Under the pieces are notes generated by a model. It did not search any database. It saw nothing but the letters and a program-made list of their open reading frames with translations, and was not told where the DNA came from. Positions 40,889-49,776 of a stretch of DNA of 64,000 nt are shown here, piece by piece (the first letter of the stretch is position 1; every line of letters starts with the position of its first letter). Location of the stretch: the NCBI RefSeq assembly GCF_012911895.1, contig NZ_JAAXCV010000020.1, positions 102,331 through 166,330 on the forward strand, in the 5' to 3' direction. The DNA is from Bacillus sp. RO3. GTDB taxonomy: Bacteria; Bacillota; Bacilli; Bacillales; Bacillaceae_B. The position numbers were made by a program, and so were the translations under genes.

Positions 40889-40993
40889 AAAGAAAGTAAA
40901 AAAATTTGAGCTTTCATTTCATTTCTACGCTGTCCACTATATACCCCTATATGTATTTTGTCAAACAAAGCAGTCTCCTACATCCAACCATCA

Positions 40994-41030
40994 TAAAAAA
41001 GAACCCATCCCCTTTCAGACAGGTTCAAAA
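40994..41030 (-). terminator. Terminator after the two half-permease genes
   Basis: GAACC and GGTTC stems with T6 on the minus strand, just past the stop at 41038. Confidence 0.7.
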
Positions 41031-41037
41031 AATCATG

Positions 41038-41586
41038 TTATCCTTCCATCCTTCTCCCGCTGTCATTTTCCCCTGGATCATACGTCAATATAGACCGACC
41101 TTCATAAACCTTCTCAAACATCACACCTAAGAAGTAGAAGAACACAAGACCAAAGCTAATATGAATGAGCGTATACTTCACGCCAAAGGAAGACCATTCA
41201 TAAATCACGACGGGTAATTTCGCCGTCGTCCAAACTCCTAAGAAAAAGACGATGTAACGGAGACTTGCCCCTTTTTTTAGAAGAAGGACTGCAATGGGAA
41301 AGGCGACATAAAGGGGGCCTGCTGCAATGCCTCCCAACAAGAGAGCGAACACAATGCCGGATAGTCCTGAGTCCTTCCCCATGTATCGGATCAGCGTTTC
41401 TTTCTTTACCCAGATGTCCATCAAACCGACGAACACGAGGACAGGGGGAAGCAGGAACAGCATATCAAGGATGCTTATACCTGTTAAGGTAAATGCCTTC
41501 CATCCCAACGATCCTTTTAGAAGCGTAAGGATACCTAACACAACAAACAACACGAGGAACAGACGGTATTTTTTGATTATATCCAT
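41038..41586 (-). CDS. Half-size permease, YraQ/DUF318-like, second subunit
   Basis: 182 residues, about five helices, with GGIAAGPLYVAFPIAVLLLKKGASL, the P-loop-like signature of YraQ/ArsP-type permeases. The family normally has one ~300-residue chain with two such repeats; here the halves are separate genes. Start ATG 41586 overlaps the end of the first half gene. C-terminus is charged. Solute unknown; ArsP-like proteins export organoarsenicals. Confidence 0.7.
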   Translation of the reverse strand: MDIIKKYRLFLVLFVVLGILTLLKGSLGWKAFTLTGISILDMLFLLPPVLVFVGLMDIWVKKETLIRYMGKDSGLSGIVFALLLGGIAAGPLYVAFPIAVLLLKKGASLRYIVFFLGVWTTAKLPVVIYEWSSFGVKYTLIHISFGLVFFYFLGVMFEKVYEGRSILTYDPGENDSGRRMEG

Positions 41587-42071
41587 GCCATCACCAGCCA
41601 GATGATCAGCGAAAACAGGACACACATGAGGACAGCGGCAGCATTTCTGGCATAAGCAAAGCTGCGTCCAAACAGTTGTTTCTCCATTCGTAGAGTGACG
41701 ATGCCTACTGACATTAAGGATGCCATGAAGGCAGATACTTGAGGAAGACCTGCCCCGTTCTGGACGAGTGTGGCTCCGAGGGGGAACACGACGAAGCCTG
41801 GAATGATGGAGACAGAACCGATGATGGTGGCGTATACTACCCCCAATGCGCCAGATTGATCTCCCATGATGGAGGATATAAGCGATGGTGTTAATACAGA
41901 CAGGGAAAGGCCGACGAATAGCATGATGGCTAACACATCAGGCATAATGTTCTGAAACATCTTCCATGCTTTTAACAAGGCTTGAATGGTTTTTTCTTTG
42001 CTTTTAGAAAAGGATACCCCGGTCAGAATGATGGCTATTCCATATAGAATCGCACCATTAATCATGGGCAT
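41577..42071 (-). CDS. Half-size permease, YraQ/DUF318-like, first subunit
   Basis: 164 residues with helices and GSVSIIPGFVVFPLGATLVQNGAGL, matching the signature seen in its partner (GGIAAGPLYVAFPIA...). Starts within the end of padR (ATG 42071; RBS GGAAAG), so padR, this gene and the next are translationally coupled. Confidence 0.7.
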   Translation of the reverse strand: MPMINGAILYGIAIILTGVSFSKSKEKTIQALLKAWKMFQNIMPDVLAIMLFVGLSLSVLTPSLISSIMGDQSGALGVVYATIIGSVSIIPGFVVFPLGATLVQNGAGLPQVSAFMASLMSVGIVTLRMEKQLFGRSFAYARNAAAVLMCVLFSLIIWLVMAWI

Positions 42072-42402
42072 ACTCATCTTTCCAATCATGGTACTTGTTC
42101 AAAAAGAAGGTGAGATTATGGACCTTCCCTTCAATATCCTCCTGAAAGTCATCTAATTTTCTTTTTCCTTCAGACGTGATCCTATACATCTTCACCGGCT
42201 TCTCTTGATTCGTCGTATCCACATACGACTCGACGGCTCCTTCTGTTTCTAATTTCTTCAGAGTGCGGTAAAGGATGGCACTGTCGATGGGATTAACGGG
42301 AAGCTCCTTCTCACACTTCTGCAGAAGCTCCCCTCCATAGCTGTCCCCTTCTGTTAAAAACAACAATAGAAATGCCCCTGTATGTCTTCCTGTGTGTTTC
42401 AT
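42058..42402 (-). CDS. PadR-family transcriptional regulator
   Basis: 114 residues, winged helix at the N-terminus (FLLLFLTEGDSYGGELLQKC, DSAILYRTLKKLETEGAVESY, wing KPVKMYRITSEGKRKL) and a short C-terminal dimerisation helix. First gene of the operon with the two half-permeases. A 17-bp periodic operator array lies directly upstream, so it probably represses itself and the permeases until an inducer binds. Confidence 0.87.
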   Translation of the reverse strand: MKHTGRHTGAFLLLFLTEGDSYGGELLQKCEKELPVNPIDSAILYRTLKKLETEGAVESYVDTTNQEKPVKMYRITSEGKRKLDDFQEDIEGKVHNLTFFLNKYHDWKDEYAHD

Positions 42403-42419
42403 CTGATAAAACCTCCTAT

Positions 42420-42482
42420 GTGTTGAACTGTCATCTACAGTATACTGTCATTAACAGCACACTGTCAACAACAGTATACTTT
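42420..42482 (-). promoter_or_regulatory. Four-fold 17-bp periodic PadR operator array
   Basis: ACAGTATACTGT (42437-42448), ACAGCACACTGT (42454-42465) and ACAGTATACTTT (42471-42482), with 5-bp spacers, plus a degenerate copy at 42420-42431. Each is a dyad. The array lies between PadR and PaiB, both on the minus strand, at the padR start. Confidence 0.7.
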
Positions 42483-43093
42483 CATCTCCTCCTCTTCATA
42501 ACTTCTGCCATCTGCCGGGAATGAGCATCCGGCTCCTGCTGTAATTGAGTGATAATGCTTTGGCGATCCTCTTCATTCCGATTCTGGCTCAATTTATATG
42601 CAGCCTCCATGTCTGTAATGGCAATCTTAAATCCGACAACCCCTTTCAGCTGGGATTCTACAAGCTCTGAAGACAGGGTATCCCATAGGACTGGTTGGCT
42701 TCTGTGTTTTTCATATTTTTCAAGCATGGCAGTCATCTCCTGGATTAATTCTTCTTTCTCCATCCTGCTTGCTTTCCCGTATACATGAACGGCCTGGTAG
42801 TTCCATGTGGGGACATTTTCATCCCTGTACCAGGAAGAAGAAATGTAGGCATGAGGTCCCTGAAACATGACCAGTACTTCTTCACACGTATCAAACGTTC
42901 GCCATTGGGGATTTCCGTAGGCCATGTGGCCAGTAAGAATGAACTGATCCCCCACCTGCTTCAGGATCATAGGGATGTGAGTCCCAATCGGTCTTCCACC
43001 TTTCATTGAAACCAGTGTTCCAAATGAGTGTTCTTGAATAAAATCCACCACTTCTTGAACATCTTTCACCTTATAATAGCCCGGGATAAACAT
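42482..43093 (-). CDS. paiB: PaiB-like FMN-binding negative regulator
   Basis: 203 residues: MFIPGYYKVKDVQEVVDFIQEHSFGTLVS, then PIGTHIPMILKQV and QGPHAYISSSWYRDENVPTWNYQAVHVYG, the PaiB family. A split-barrel FMN-binding fold; in B. subtilis PaiB is reported to affect sporulation and protease genes. No PaiA acetyltransferase is adjacent. Divergent from a MocR-type regulator. Confidence 0.88.
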   Translation of the reverse strand: MFIPGYYKVKDVQEVVDFIQEHSFGTLVSMKGGRPIGTHIPMILKQVGDQFILTGHMAYGNPQWRTFDTCEEVLVMFQGPHAYISSSWYRDENVPTWNYQAVHVYGKASRMEKEELIQEMTAMLEKYEKHRSQPVLWDTLSSELVESQLKGVVGFKIAITDMEAAYKLSQNRNEEDRQSIITQLQQEPDAHSRQMAEVMKRRR

Positions 43094-43197
43094 GTTTGAA
43101 CTCCTCCTTATGGGATGATGAAGAACATTTTATACTGAAGACTGACATATAAAAAGGTACAATAATAGACAAATCGACATGTCAAGGAGGGGTGCAG

Positions 43198-44556
43198 GTG
43201 AAAACGACGATCTTTGCTTTCCATGATTCGTCCCCCAAGTACAAGCAAATTTATGAGAAGTTTAAGGGATACATTGAGAACGGCGACCTCCCCCTGAACG
43301 AGCAGCTGCCTTCCATCCGGCAGCTGGCAGACTCCCTGTCTGTCAGCCGGAATACCACCCTTAATGCCTATGAACAACTGGTGGCTGAAGGCTATATTCG
43401 GAGCGAAGGACGAACAGGATATTTTGTAAACAACGTAGAGCCGCCTTTATTCCCGGAGGTGGCGGTGGCATCGGGAACCACTAAAAGCGCTGCCGGAGAG
43501 GAGGAACCAATCATCGTTGATTTCCGGGCAGGAGCCGTAGATCAGCAGCATTTCCCGTTAAAAGTGTGGAGAAGAATGGTGCATGAAGCACTCTCGAAGA
43601 AGGAAAGTTTTCAATACGGGAATCCACTGGGGGAAGAGTGCTTGCGTGAACAAATCGCAACCTACCTGTTTCAATCCCGGGGAGTGAGAACAGACCCAAG
43701 CGCCGTCATCATCGGCAGTGGCACACAGCAGCTGTTAGTGAACCTGGGTATGCTGTTGAAAGAGGAATTCCCGAGCATCATTGTGGAGGACCCGGGATAT
43801 GATGGAGCCAGGGAAGCCTTTCATCTTCATGGATTCACCCTTGAAACGTTACCGGTCTTTGAGACAGGTGCACATTTCGCAGGATTGGATGTCACCCCCT
43901 CCCACCAAAGTCCCGTAGGAGTCAGTATGTCCATCCAAGAACGGGTGCAGCTCATCCATTGGGCGAAAAGCAGACAAGGTTACATACTTGAAGACGATTA
44001 TGATAGTGAATTCCGGTATACACAGCAGCCATTCCCGGCACTGGCCTCCATTGATTCCACAAGAGTCATGTATGTAGGCAACTTCTCGAAGTCCTTTCTT
44101 CCAGGAATTCGCCTTAGTTATATGGTCCTTCCAGAACCACTGCTAAGCCGGTATGTACAGCGGTTCCTTCCTTTCGAATGCACCGCGTCTCTCCAGAACC
44201 AGCTGGCCATGGCTGCATTCATAAAGACGGGTGAATGGAACCGGCATATCAAACGGATGCGCCTTGTGTACAAACGGAAAATGCAGTGTCTCGTTTCAGA
44301 ATTAAGAAAGCACTTCAACGAATCGATCCACATCGTTGGCGAGCAGTCGGGATTGTTTGTATTAGCCCAGCTCCAGCTCAACCGACCAGAAGAATGGCTC
44401 ATGGAACAAGCTTCAATACATGGAGTGAAGGTCTATCCTACCTCGATTTATTCTATACAGAACCACGTGCAGCCGACGGTGAAACTGGGATTTAGTAATA
44501 TATCGTGTGAGGAGATTGAGGTGGGGGTTGGGTTGTTGAAGAAGGCTTGGTTGTAA
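43198..44556 (+). CDS. MocR/PdxR-type regulator (GntR HTH fused to aminotransferase fold)
   Basis: 452 residues. N-terminal GntR winged helix (KYKQIYEKFKGYIENG, LPSIRQLADSLSVSRNTTLNAYEQLVAEGY) and a type I aminotransferase-like domain binding PLP through the lysine of VGNFSKSFLPGIR, with EDDYDSEFRY before it. Such regulators sense PLP or an amino compound. GTG 43198 is seven bases from AGGAGG. Divergent from paiB; the targets are unknown. Confidence 0.88.
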   Translation: MKTTIFAFHDSSPKYKQIYEKFKGYIENGDLPLNEQLPSIRQLADSLSVSRNTTLNAYEQLVAEGYIRSEGRTGYFVNNVEPPLFPEVAVASGTTKSAAGEEEPIIVDFRAGAVDQQHFPLKVWRRMVHEALSKKESFQYGNPLGEECLREQIATYLFQSRGVRTDPSAVIIGSGTQQLLVNLGMLLKEEFPSIIVEDPGYDGAREAFHLHGFTLETLPVFETGAHFAGLDVTPSHQSPVGVSMSIQERVQLIHWAKSRQGYILEDDYDSEFRYTQQPFPALASIDSTRVMYVGNFSKSFLPGIRLSYMVLPEPLLSRYVQRFLPFECTASLQNQLAMAAFIKTGEWNRHIKRMRLVYKRKMQCLVSELRKHFNESIHIVGEQSGLFVLAQLQLNRPEEWLMEQASIHGVKVYPTSIYSIQNHVQPTVKLGFSNISCEEIEVGVGLLKKAWL

Positions 44557-44558
44557 GA

Positions 44559-44602
44559 AATACCACACAGTAGTCAGTACCTCACTGACATTGCGTGGTA
44601 TT
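44559..44602. repeat. Nested inverted repeat after the MocR gene
   Basis: AATACCAC...GTGGTATT outer arms with inner GTCAGT/ACTGAC; no T tract. Between convergent MocR and merA genes. The rest of 44557-44755 has nothing else. Confidence 0.5.
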
Positions 44603-44755
44603 ACGATGTTTCTAAGAATAGACAAGTCCTTGGCATACAGCATTGGGATCAAGGCCATGTATGAACAGGTTCCAGGAAAACCATCTCCCATCGCCTGCTT
44701 CGTGACATATTTCTGCCGTGATAAATCAGGTTCACCTGAATAGACGGTGAACCTT

Positions 44756-46402
44756 CTAACCAGCACAGCATGACAGCTTTGAGACGTCTTTATCGAAGGT
44801 AAGACTGGCTAACTTTAACCCTTCAGCCATTGTAAGATAAGGAGCCATGGTCTCTTGAATGTCATTTGCGGTTAAATTGAATTTCACAGCTAATGTGGCT
44901 GCATAGATGATATCTCCTGCATTTTCTGCCACCACTTGAGCACCAATCAGCTGTTTGTTTGTTGCATTCATAATCAGTTTGAAAACACCCTGGCTTTGAT
45001 GGTTCACTAACGCCCTAGGGACCGATTGTAATGGGAGCACGGATGTCTTCACATCATACCCCGCTTCTTTGGCCTGGTGTTCGGTCAGTCCAATGGAAGC
45101 AATGGAAGGTGTCGTAAACGTTACGGCAGGCACATGCTCTAGGCTTTGTGCTTTTTTGGTTTGCTTCGAGACATTATGTCCAGCGACTCCTCCTTGGTGG
45201 GCTGCTACATAAACGAATGGAGGACCGAGTGTTACATCGCCAGCTGCATAGATATGCGGGAGATTCGTCTGAAGATAATCATTGGTGATAACTTCACCAT
45301 TGTCCCCCAATTTCAAACCAATCATTTCTCCATGGAGATTTTCTGTATTAGGCTTTCTTCCTGAAGCGACCAGAAGGTGATCACCTTGTATGACCTTTGT
45401 CTTCCCGTCTACTTCAATATGAACGAACTTATGGCCTTTTTTCTCCTCGATCTTCTGATATTGAACACCTTTCAGTAATCGAATTCCCTCTTCTTTCAAC
45501 ACATTTTCAACTGCTTCAGAAATCTCTGGATCATATTGCTTCAAAAATCTTGAACTTCGTTGCATCAGCGTAACGTCAGCACCTAAATGGCGATACATCT
45601 GTCCCAATTCCAGTGCGATGTATCCGGATCCAATAATAACAAGATGGTTAGGAACCTTTTTCAACTCTAATGCAGACGTGCTTGTTAAAAAGGATGTTTC
45701 TTTCAAACCAGGAATATCAGGTATAAATGGAGAGGCGCCTGTGGCAATTAAAAAGGATTTCGAGGTCAGATCCTTCCCGTTAACGGATATGGTATGTTGA
45801 TCAAGGAAGAAACCTTCCCCTTTAAAGAAATCTAATGCGTAATCCTGAATGAGATCTTCATACTTCTCTTTACGCAATTGACGAACTAACTGATCTTTTT
45901 GTTTTTGCAGCTCAGACATATCTGGTTGATTAGCCGACGTCTTCAAACCACGGAATGGTTGATTCGCTGACTGAGATTGAATGTGTCCAGCCTGAAGGAG
46001 GGTTTTAGAAGGCACACATCCTATGTTTACACAGGTGCCTCCAACTTCCCCCTTTTCTACCATGGCAACTCGCAATCCATTCTCAGAAGCTTGAATTGCT
46101 GCTGAGAATGCAGCGCCACCAGAACCGATGATCAAAAAATCGTAATCATACGCTTTATCCAATGAACCCTTTACACCATCCGAAGAAATCCTTATCCACT
46201 TCCCCGGTTGATAAGGAGTCTTTTGTAGCTCTTTTCGTATACTCTTTTCCTTGTTTCCATCCAATAATTGAAATTCAGCTTTCCCTTTTAAATGGTCAAC
46301 ATGAATGTGTTTAGCACCAACCTTTTGAAGGATAAGTCGCACTTGATCTTCACAGCTTGGACAGGTCATCCCTTTGACTTCCAGTTGAATTTTATTCATC
46401 AT
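44756..46402 (-). CDS. merA: Mercuric reductase
   Basis: Reduces Hg2+ to volatile Hg0 with NADPH and FAD. 548 residues: N-terminal HMA domain with GMTCPSC (C14/C17), FAD-binding GSGGAAFSAA, redox-active CVNIGCVPSK (C124/C129), NAD-binding GSGYIALELGQ, and the C-terminal cysteine pair C545/C546 that passes mercury to the active site. RBS AAGGAG, ATG 46402. Last gene of merR-merF-merA. Confidence 0.96.
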   Translation of the reverse strand: MMNKIQLEVKGMTCPSCEDQVRLILQKVGAKHIHVDHLKGKAEFQLLDGNKEKSIRKELQKTPYQPGKWIRISSDGVKGSLDKAYDYDFLIIGSGGAAFSAAIQASENGLRVAMVEKGEVGGTCVNIGCVPSKTLLQAGHIQSQSANQPFRGLKTSANQPDMSELQKQKDQLVRQLRKEKYEDLIQDYALDFFKGEGFFLDQHTISVNGKDLTSKSFLIATGASPFIPDIPGLKETSFLTSTSALELKKVPNHLVIIGSGYIALELGQMYRHLGADVTLMQRSSRFLKQYDPEISEAVENVLKEEGIRLLKGVQYQKIEEKKGHKFVHIEVDGKTKVIQGDHLLVASGRKPNTENLHGEMIGLKLGDNGEVITNDYLQTNLPHIYAAGDVTLGPPFVYVAAHQGGVAGHNVSKQTKKAQSLEHVPAVTFTTPSIASIGLTEHQAKEAGYDVKTSVLPLQSVPRALVNHQSQGVFKLIMNATNKQLIGAQVVAENAGDIIYAATLAVKFNLTANDIQETMAPYLTMAEGLKLASLTFDKDVSKLSCCAG

Positions 46403-46416
46403 GATCTACTCCTTCG

Positions 46417-46656
46417 TTATGATGAGCAGCAGTCCTTTTTGATTGATGGAGGGTTTCTTTTTTTAAAAGTGACTACCGCAAGTATCAAAAAGAGAACCAA
46501 AAGGGGAATTAAAACGTAATCCAGGTACCCTGCCACGGCTCCTAATCCAAATAACCCCAATACAATCACCAGTAACGGCGTTGCACAGCAAATGAGGGTT
46601 ACCATAAAGCCTATTACACTTCCAATAAACCATTTATTCTCCCTTTTACTATTCAT
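46417..46656 (-). CDS. merF: MerF-like mercury transporter
   Basis: 79 residues, two helices. Cysteine pair C23C24 in helix 1 (TLICCATPLLVIVLG) and C76C77 at the C-terminus (KDCCSS), and AGYLDYVLIPLLVLF, the MerF pattern. Carries Hg2+ into the cell for MerA. Starts at the end of merR with a four-base overlap. MerT or MerP are not present. Confidence 0.88.
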   Translation of the reverse strand: MNSKRENKWFIGSVIGFMVTLICCATPLLVIVLGLFGLGAVAGYLDYVLIPLLVLFLILAVVTFKKRNPPSIKKDCCSS

Positions 46657-47075
46657 AAGGTGCTCTCCTCATGCTTCTCACCCGCAATAGCCTTTTCTAT
46701 CATAGGGCACGCATACAAATCTTTTTCATTCGGACAACATGTCATTAATTCATTCAACACGCTTTGCATATGTTGTAACTCTCTAATTTTCCTCTCAATA
46801 TCCTGCTGTTTTCCTGACACAAATTGATACATATCCTGGCATCGATCGGAATCTTTATCCACCACCCCTAAGAGCTTGTATATTTCACTTAAGGAAAAAC
46901 CAAGACCTTGCATTTTCTTAATAAATGTTACTCGTTTTACAGTATCCACACTGTATATTCGGTAACCCGATTTGTTCCGACGTGGCTTTTGCATTAATGA
47001 CTTCCGTTCATAGTACCGGATGGTTTCTTTGTTCACATCACAGATTTCAGCTAATTCACTAATTTTAATTTCCAA
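46653..47075 (-). CDS. merR: MerR mercury-responsive regulator
   Basis: 140 residues: MerR winged helix (EIKISELAEICDVNKETIRYYERKSL...), long dimer helix, and three mercury-binding cysteines at C79, C114 and C123 as in Bacillus MerR (DRCQDM, TCCP, YACP). TTG 47075 is preceded by GAGGTG. Controls the operon from the 20-bp-spaced promoter at 47095-47126. Confidence 0.93.
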   Translation of the reverse strand: MEIKISELAEICDVNKETIRYYERKSLMQKPRRNKSGYRIYSVDTVKRVTFIKKMQGLGFSLSEIYKLLGVVDKDSDRCQDMYQFVSGKQQDIERKIRELQHMQSVLNELMTCCPNEKDLYACPMIEKAIAGEKHEESTL

Positions 47076-47094
47076 AGGAATCACCTCACTTCAT

Positions 47095-47126
47095 ACTATA
47101 AACCACGTACCATGGTACATGGTCAA
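47095..47126 (-). promoter_or_regulatory. mer operator/promoter
   Basis: Minus strand TTGACC (47121-47126), 20-bp spacer, TATAGT (47095-47100). The dyad ACCATGTACC...GGTACGTGGT (47102-47123) fills the long spacer, the geometry that MerR proteins twist when Hg is bound. Confidence 0.88.
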
Positions 47127-47217
47127 TAATCAGAATCCCTATTTAGATTTAGGCGATTGCATCATTTTCATTCATTCCTTATTTTTAGTAATCACTTTAT
47201 CTAATGGTAAGTAAATT

Positions 47218-47265
47218 AGGGACGGTCCTCATTCTACTTTTTTGGTAGAGTGAGGACCGTCCCTA
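47218..47265. repeat. Family B palindrome (GGGACGGT...ACCGTCCC)
   Basis: GGGACGGTCCTCATTCTAC and its complementary half GTAGAGTGAGGACCGTCCC around TTTTTTG. Best-conserved copy. Confidence 0.85.
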
Positions 47266-47329
47266 GGTTACTCATGCGTTCATGCTATGTTTATTATCTT
47301 ATAGATAAAGCATTGTTTTTCTTTTCTGT

Positions 47330-48061
47330 TTACTTCACACAAGAAAATGCCAATACGACAGGGATTCTTTGTCTTCTTGAGAACTCTTCTTCACTACTGA
47401 AGTTCTCTCGTTTGGGTGTTCCCTCTCGTAAGCCCTCTACTGAAAATCCCGTTTGAGTAAGAGCTTGAAAGTATTGTTCAATTGTTCGATGGTACTTTAC
47501 GACAGTTTGTTCAATCCAAGGTTCTTTTCTTTCACCTTCAATGAAGTAATCATCTACTATCCAATTCCCTCGTTTATCGCCTGTTTGTTTGCTTATAAAG
47601 GACGAAGTTGTAAGTGGATGTTGAACACTAAAGACAAACTTGCCATTATCCTTCAGTGCTTTATGAACACTCTCAAACAGTTTAGCTAAATCTGAAACGT
47701 AGTGTATGGCAAAGCGAGAAGTTACAATATCAAATTCGTCTGTTGGATATTTATAAGATTCCATCGTATCGTGTTGAATCGCAGCGTTTTCTTCAGACAA
47801 ATTCATACGAGCAGATGCTACCATTTGCGATGAGCCTTCTATGCCTGTGTAAAATCCAGCGCCTAGATTTAGAAGTTCCCTCCCGAACGTAGCGTCCCCA
47901 CAACCTAAGTCCAGGACTTTTTTACCTTTAAAATCACCAATAAGTTCGTACATAATCGGGCCTTCTATTGCATTATTAGGGCTATCTTTTCTGCTTCTTC
48001 TTTTCATGTAGTTAGAAAAAAAATCCTTTTGATCGTAAACACTTGCCCCTCTGAAATCCAT
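47330..48061 (-). CDS. SAM-dependent methyltransferase
   Basis: 243 residues. Motif I VLDLGCGDATFG, then TGIEGSSQMVASA (acidic after motif I), FDIVTSRFAIHYVSDL (motif IV) and FVFSVQHPL; class I methyltransferase in the UbiE/COQ5-like group. Substrate unknown. Monocistronic. Confidence 0.88.
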   Translation of the reverse strand: MDFRGASVYDQKDFFSNYMKRRSRKDSPNNAIEGPIMYELIGDFKGKKVLDLGCGDATFGRELLNLGAGFYTGIEGSSQMVASARMNLSEENAAIQHDTMESYKYPTDEFDIVTSRFAIHYVSDLAKLFESVHKALKDNGKFVFSVQHPLTTSSFISKQTGDKRGNWIVDDYFIEGERKEPWIEQTVVKYHRTIEQYFQALTQTGFSVEGLREGTPKRENFSSEEEFSRRQRIPVVLAFSCVK

Positions 48062-48162
48062 GCTGGAAATCTCCCCCTCCTTAAATCTTCCTAGTATATC
48101 TTAACATAGAAATTGTAAAATCCTAGGTGAAGCAAAAACAACACTCTCTTTCATAAAACGCT

Positions 48163-48204
48163 AAAAAGCAGAGCAAATTCATGTGTGAATGGCTCTGCTT
48201 TTAT
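48163..48204 (-). terminator. Terminator after the LRR fragment
   Basis: AAAAGCAGAGC and GCTCTGCTTTT arms with an inner ATTCA/TGAAT hairpin. Confidence 0.82.
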
Positions 48205-48278
48205 TGATGTGTTTATATGAGCTTATATACCTGAGACAACTCAAAAGAGAACGGCTAATTTTCAGTTCCCAAACTCTT

Positions 48279-48470
48279 CTACTCATTATAATGAACATAT
48301 TTAATTCCCTCACATACAGTTAAATTCCCATCTATAACATGAGACAATGAAAACACAAGACTCTCCAAGTCACTTAATGCTTGAACAAAGCCAAGTGAAA
48401 GTACCTCTCCACATCTGGTAATCTTCGGCTTTTTAAGTTCTCTTAAATTCTCGATTGGAGAGAAATCCAC
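48279..48470 (-). pseudogene. Leucine-rich-repeat-like protein fragment
   Basis: 63 codons: DFSPIENLRELKKPKITRCG, LSLGFVQALSDLESLVFS and SHVIDGNLTVCEGIKYVHY form two or three leucine-rich repeat units as in the C-terminus of Bacillus LRR proteins. A stop codon lies just upstream and no ribosome site is seen, so it is the tail of a lost gene. A terminator follows, consistent with a former gene end. Confidence 0.5.
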
Positions 48471-48577
48471 TATGTTTTAATCTCACTAGTGAGTTTATAA
48501 AACTACTAAAACATACATTTTCCGGTTCCAGAGTCACCAAAATTCTTCCCATATCTTAATCCTCAAGAAGCTCTTCA

Positions 48578-48946
48578 TTAAAGAAAACTATATTTACTTA
48601 AATAATAGTAAAGTAAATTGCCAAATATCGTAGCAAAGAGAATAAGAGCTAACGCTAATAAAGACAGGACATATTCCCGATCAGACCGATTATGTCTCCA
48701 CTCCATAAACGCATTGAACCCACATAAGACGACGAATAGAGAAGTTAGCAAAAAGAGGGATGACGTAAAAACCACACTCATAAAGATGGCCGTCCAAAGG
48801 ATTCGCTTAGTCCAAACGTGAAAGGAATTTACCCCATTAGGGTTCTCTTTTTCTTTTTTCCGTATGTTGAATGTGTTTCTTACGAATTGCTCAGCGAGAA
48901 AGAATAGGATAAAAACGGATAGCATAAACAGGAGAAATTGGATCAT
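48578..48946 (-). CDS. DUF4181 membrane protein, second copy
   Basis: 122 residues, four helices, FLAEQFVRNTFNIRKKEKEN and AFMEWRHNRSDREYVLS match the pattern of the protein at 25124-25519. Unknown function. Confidence 0.68.
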   Translation of the reverse strand: MIQFLLFMLSVFILFFLAEQFVRNTFNIRKKEKENPNGVNSFHVWTKRILWTAIFMSVVFTSSLFLLTSLFVVLCGFNAFMEWRHNRSDREYVLSLLALALILFATIFGNLLYYYLSKYSFL

Positions 48947-48967
48947 TGGGGGACACCTCGCTCCAAA

Positions 48968-49708
48968 TCATTTGTTTTCTCTTTTATAGACGATGTTCCT
49001 TTCCACTATTCTGCACCCGTTATGTTGGAATGTTTGTAACATAGGTACGTTATGTTGACTTGTACTGCCAATGTAATACGTTGCCTTAAAATCGTTCTTT
49101 AATATCTCTAACGCCTGTTGATGAAGAAGTTTACTCTTTCCTTTTCCTCTCTCCCTTGGAATAAGCCCGAAGAAGAAGATCCTGCCCTCATTTTGAGTGC
49201 CTGGCTCGATATGAGGAATCATAACACCTATGGGTGAACCACTTTCGTAAGCGATCATACATGATCGTTTATGATTTGTACCCAACTCTTCTTCAACACT
49301 TAGCATCTGCCCACTAATATCTAAAGAAGACGGAGCGTTTAATGAATGCAGCATGGAATCTTTCCACACTTTTTTAAAATCATCTGCAGGTACTTCCTCA
49401 AGGTTTTTTAAAGTATAGAGGGATGTTGCATCTCGATTTGAGTCATGTAATTCTTTCCGTACCATAACGGTCTCATCATGAACCGTAAAACCGTTTTTCT
49501 TCAATATATGATCTACTTCACTATTGAAATCACTTTCCACCAGAATGTTTATATTCTTGGTCGTTTCCATGAAAGGCTGATTCAACAGACGAATGATTTC
49601 TTGTTTGGTAAGATTCTTTGTATCTTCAATCGTGATAAAGTTGTACCCTTTGACAACCTTCCCTTTTTTTAATACATCACTGGCACATTGAGAATCTAAT
49701 GGTTCCAT
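48968..49708 (-). CDS. GNAT acetyltransferase, two-domain
   Basis: 246 residues; a degenerate N-terminal GNAT-like half and an acetyl-CoA-binding half with IFFFGLIPRERGKGKSKLL (RGKGKS loop) and YYIGSTSQHNVPMLQTFQHNGCRIV. Start ATG 49708 after AAGGAG. 22 bases before the DUF4181 gene, likely one transcript. Substrate unknown. Confidence 0.8.
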   Translation of the reverse strand: MEPLDSQCASDVLKKGKVVKGYNFITIEDTKNLTKQEIIRLLNQPFMETTKNINILVESDFNSEVDHILKKNGFTVHDETVMVRKELHDSNRDATSLYTLKNLEEVPADDFKKVWKDSMLHSLNAPSSLDISGQMLSVEEELGTNHKRSCMIAYESGSPIGVMIPHIEPGTQNEGRIFFFGLIPRERGKGKSKLLHQQALEILKNDFKATYYIGSTSQHNVPMLQTFQHNGCRIVERNIVYKRENK

Positions 49709-49776
49709 TCTATTCACTCCTTAAGGGTTTTGGGTAGATTGAGAACCGTACCTGTCTAGGTTAGCAACCCATCTTA

